From positions 1 to 6,179 of the forward strand of contig JAHJCW010000334.1 in assembly GCA_018812885.1 (NCBI GenBank): a stretch of 6,179 bases of DNA, in the 5' to 3' direction. Shown here piece after piece: positions 3,777 through 6,179 of this stretch (its first letter is position 1; each line of letters opens with the position of its first letter). Both the position numbers and the translations under genes were made by a program. The notes beneath the pieces were generated by a model. That model saw only the letters and a list, made by a program, of their open reading frames with translations. It searched no databases and was not told the DNA's origin. This DNA is from a bacterium (GTDB taxonomy: Bacteria; Fidelibacterota; Marinisomatia; Marinisomatales; JAHJCW01).

Positions 3777-6179
3777 ATGAAATTTATTAAAAATATATCT
3801 ACAGGATTATTATTAATCATAGTTACAAATGTATTATTTGCTAATGCAATTGATACTAGTTGGGTTCATACTATGTTTAATAGTGAGTATGGAAATATTT
3901 CCCTAATTCCGGAGTTTGATGATGCTTACGGTGTCGCGTTCCGCGATATTAATAATGACGGACTACCTGATCTGTACGTGACCCGCTTCCGTGAATTAAA
4001 CCGATTGTTGATAAATAGTGGTAAGGATGTGCCTTTTAGAGATCAAACAATCCGGACCGGTTTAGGGGGAAATTTGGCACCCCACAGATTACAAAATTTA
4101 GAATTGGGTGCTAGCATGATTGATTTTAATAATGACGGATTGCAAGATGTTTTGACTATTGGATGGGGAGTAACGTCCACACTTTATAAACAAAAAAAAG
4201 TGTTAGATTTTACAAATGTGACTGATGACGTTGGTTTAGAATACCCCATTAGCGGAAACGCAGGAATTTGGGCTGATATAGATATTGACGGTGATTTAGA
4301 TTTATTTATTACTGATGAACATGGTAAGAATCATTTATATATTCAATCAAAACCGGAAGTATTTACTGAATTAGCAAATGAGTTTGGATTGGATGGTTCT
4401 CATATCAGTCAAGGAGCTGCTTTCGGCGATTTGAATGCCGACGGTTACCCCGATTTATATATTTGTAATTGGTTTGAGCCGGACATGTTATTTATAAATA
4501 ATAGCGGTAATTATTTTGAGAGGGCTCCTGTATTTATTACTCATTTAACTGATTCGTTGAATTCCAATGGTGCCACCTTTGGCGATTTGGATAATGATGG
4601 TGATTTAGATATTTTAGTAACAGATCGTAATAATTCCAGTAAATTATATCGCAACGATTTTGATTCTACAAATGCGATTCTCCAATTTACCGATGTAACC
4701 GATAATTCATCACTAATCAATAATTATCCATCCTATTCAGGCAATATTGCTGATTTCAACAACGATGGTTTGCTTGATATATTTTTCACAAATATTGGAC
4801 CGAATCTATTATTTTTAAATCAAGGTAATCTGAAATTTCAGTTAGCTTATGAGGAGCAGATTGAGGATTACGAATATCCTGATGCTAATTACAGTACTGG
4901 TGCAGCCGTAGCGGATTTAGAAAACGATGGAGATTTGGATTTATTTGTATCTAATAAAGATACTTATAGTAAACTATTTGTAAATCCTTTACAAAGTAGT
5001 AATTATATTAGATTTGAATTCGAAGGAATCTACAGTAACCGAGATGCAATAGGCACAAAGGTATGGTTATTTATGGAAGCTGATTCTATCGATAGTACAC
5101 GATTAAAAGGATTTCGAGAAATAACAAGTAGCTCCGGTTATTTATCAGCTAGTGAATTAACGGCCCATTTCGGAGTTAAATCAAATAAAACTTATGCTCT
5201 CAGAGCGCTATTCCCTTCGGGAAGAGAAGTAAGATTAAATAATATAACTCCCAATCAGACAATTAAGATTGATGAAGTTACCGGAATATTAAAATTTACC
5301 AAACGTACTCAGCAAATTGCTGGCATAGTTGTTCGGCAGCCATCATTTTTAATTAATTTAGGATTAATACTTTTTTTAATTATTTTGATTGGTCTTTTTA
5401 CAGCTATCGCTATTAAACGATACTTATGGAAGTCAAAGCAAACCGCAATATTTTTAGTGATAATTCTATCAATTTTATATATCTTTTGGTCAGGAATGCG
5501 CGATCGTCCAATCTCTGAAACGCTAGGAGTACAAATCCTAGTCATGTTGACAATATTTATTTTTACAACTGGATTTATGGAAAAGTTACGGCAAGCGAAT
5601 AAGAAGCGGTTTGAATATCGCAGTGTTTTACATCGATTTTCGGAAGACCTCATTTTAATACGAGATAACTCAAAATTGTATAATCAGTTGGTTACGATGA
5701 TTCAAAGTTCTTTAGACGCAAAATTTACTGGTGTTGTTGAGGTTAAAAACGGAAAAACCGGTATACAATATTTTTCAACACCGAATGATATTAAGTGGGA
5801 TATGATCACGTTTTCTGATGGGCAGATTAGGACTCTTTTAGCAAATAATAGCATAACAGAAACAACAATAGCCAATGAATTTCAACAATTCCCTACGAAT
5901 ATAGATCTTGTTATTCCATTAAAAAGACAGACAAAGCTATATGCTATTCTAATTTTGATTAGCAACGAAAACACTAAATATTACCATCAAGAAGATATTA
6001 CTTTGTTGACAACGGTAGCCAATCAAGCTTCGCTTGCAATCGAGAATAATCTATATATCGAAGAGACAAAAGCATTAACTAAATCTTTGACTGAATCGCA
6101 AGTACAAAAACATTATGTTAATGAATTAGAGGACAAGAATCGTAATTTGGAGGAATTATTTACTGAATTAAAAGAAACT
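3777..6179 (+). CDS. FG-GAP/ASPIC-UnbV propeller receptor with membrane helices and GAF domain, 3' truncated
   Basis: The frame is open for 801 codons to the window edge. An in-frame stop (3768-3770) just before the ATG fixes the start; no Shine-Dalgarno is visible. Residues 1-24 form a signal peptide (likely cut after A-N-A). Seven FG-GAP/VCBS motifs follow, beginning at about 57, 116, 167, 218, 270, 326 and 380, then an ASPIC/UnbV domain (about 409-500, with N-R-D-A-I-G-T-K-V, S-S-G-Y-L-S and F-P-S-G-R). Three hydrophobic helices (about 523-545, 556-573, 583-601) place the rest in the cytoplasm. Residues about 620-760 look like a GAF domain, ending in 'E-D-I-T-L-L-T-T-V-A-N-Q-A-S-L-A-I-E-N'. 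The last 40 residues are a Glu/Lys-rich coiled coil that usually leads into a transmitter: a histidine kinase seems likeliest, a sigma-54 AAA+ output is the alternative. It is a probable envelope sensor with its own promoter. The ligand is unknown. Confidence 0.85.
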   Translation, partial: MKFIKNISTGLLLIIVTNVLFANAIDTSWVHTMFNSEYGNISLIPEFDDAYGVAFRDINNDGLPDLYVTRFRELNRLLINSGKDVPFRDQTIRTGLGGNLAPHRLQNLELGASMIDFNNDGLQDVLTIGWGVTSTLYKQKKVLDFTNVTDDVGLEYPISGNAGIWADIDIDGDLDLFITDEHGKNHLYIQSKPEVFTELANEFGLDGSHISQGAAFGDLNADGYPDLYICNWFEPDMLFINNSGNYFERAPVFITHLTDSLNSNGATFGDLDNDGDLDILVTDRNNSSKLYRNDFDSTNAILQFTDVTDNSSLINNYPSYSGNIADFNNDGLLDIFFTNIGPNLLFLNQGNLKFQLAYEEQIEDYEYPDANYSTGAAVADLENDGDLDLFVSNKDTYSKLFVNPLQSSNYIRFEFEGIYSNRDAIGTKVWLFMEADSIDSTRLKGFREITSSSGYLSASELTAHFGVKSNKTYALRALFPSGREVRLNNITPNQTIKIDEVTGILKFTKRTQQIAGIVVRQPSFLINLGLILFLIILIGLFTAIAIKRYLWKSKQTAIFLVIILSILYIFWSGMRDRPISETLGVQILVMLTIFIFTTGFMEKLRQANKKRFEYRSVLHRFSEDLILIRDNSKLYNQLVTMIQSSLDAKFTGVVEVKNGKTGIQYFSTPNDIKWDMITFSDGQIRTLLANNSITETTIANEFQQFPTNIDLVIPLKRQTKLYAILILISNENTKYYHQEDITLLTTVANQASLAIENNLYIEETKALTKSLTESQVQKHYVNELEDKNRNLEELFTELKET
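3945..4949 (+). repeat. Seven FG-GAP/VCBS repeats within the receptor gene
   Basis: The repeated unit is D-[ILF]-[ND]-x-D-G-x-x-D-[LVI]-[YLF], a calcium-binding loop of the kind found in integrin-like propeller blades. Copies begin at receptor residues 57, 116, 167, 218, 270, 326 and 380, 51-59 residues apart. All seven keep the D-G-x-x-D core; position 3 is N or D in six copies and E in the last. Seven blades make a complete propeller. Confidence 0.85.

Noticed and set aside
5309..5653. Open frame of 114 codons on the - strand
   Set aside because: It is antisense to the membrane and early GAF region of the receptor; the + strand frame is continuous with clear domains, so this is a shadow.
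1..6179. CRISPR array, tRNA or rRNA genes, insertion sequences, attachment sites
   Set aside because: I found no spaced direct repeats of CRISPR type, no cloverleaf-like or rRNA-like sequence, no transposase frame and no terminal inverted repeats by reading both strands.

Overview
The window is AT-rich and every gene I can support lies on the + strand. It carries a type IV filament (type IV pilus or type II secretion-like pseudopilus) locus followed by a large membrane receptor that runs off the right edge. The low GC, the receptor type (FG-GAP/VCBS propeller plus ASPIC/UnbV domain joined to a cytoplasmic GAF module) and the missing Shine-Dalgarno at the receptor gene suggest a Gram-negative of the FCB superphylum (Marinimicrobia, Ignavibacteria, Calditrichota or similar). 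This placement is an inference; no rRNA or taxonomic marker is present.

Region 1 (1-2514) is a tightly packed operon: the 3' end of a GspH/FimT-like minor pseudopilin, a GspI/PilV-like protein with Asp instead of Glu at mature position 5, a GspJ/PilW-like protein, a GspK/PilX-like protein with no Glu5 and a large C-terminal extension, and an 85-residue two-helix membrane protein of unknown role. The order matches the H-I-J-K minor pseudopilin set known to build the filament tip. The first three genes overlap their neighbours by 11 bases each; the fourth and fifth have their own ribosome binding sites.

Region 2 (2515-2736) is non-coding. It holds mutually exclusive inverted repeats just after the operon and a good sigma-54-type -24/-12 match upstream of the pilin gene.

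Region 3 (2737-3667) encodes a canonical major pilin (125 aa precursor) and, after a strong intrinsic terminator, a divergent pilin paralogue (126 aa). The paralogue keeps Glu5, Pro22 and the C-terminal W-x-D-N-G / W-T-Y-x-P-T-G block, but its N-terminal pilin signature is largely rewritten. A second, perfect hairpin terminator closes the unit.

Region 4 (3668-6179) has a sigma-70-like promoter and then a gene of at least 801 codons: signal peptide, seven Ca-binding-type FG-GAP repeats (probably a seven-bladed propeller), an ASPIC/UnbV domain, three membrane helices, a GAF domain and the start of a coiled coil. It is cut by the window end; the output domain is probably a histidine kinase or a sigma-54 activator.

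Overall picture: tip proteins, a pilin, a pilin-like partner and a one-protein extracellular-to-cytoplasmic receptor lie side by side. The most unusual points are the paired pilins separated by a terminator, the propeller receptor next to a pilus locus, and the extended K-like tip protein. A functional link between pilus and receptor is a hypothesis.
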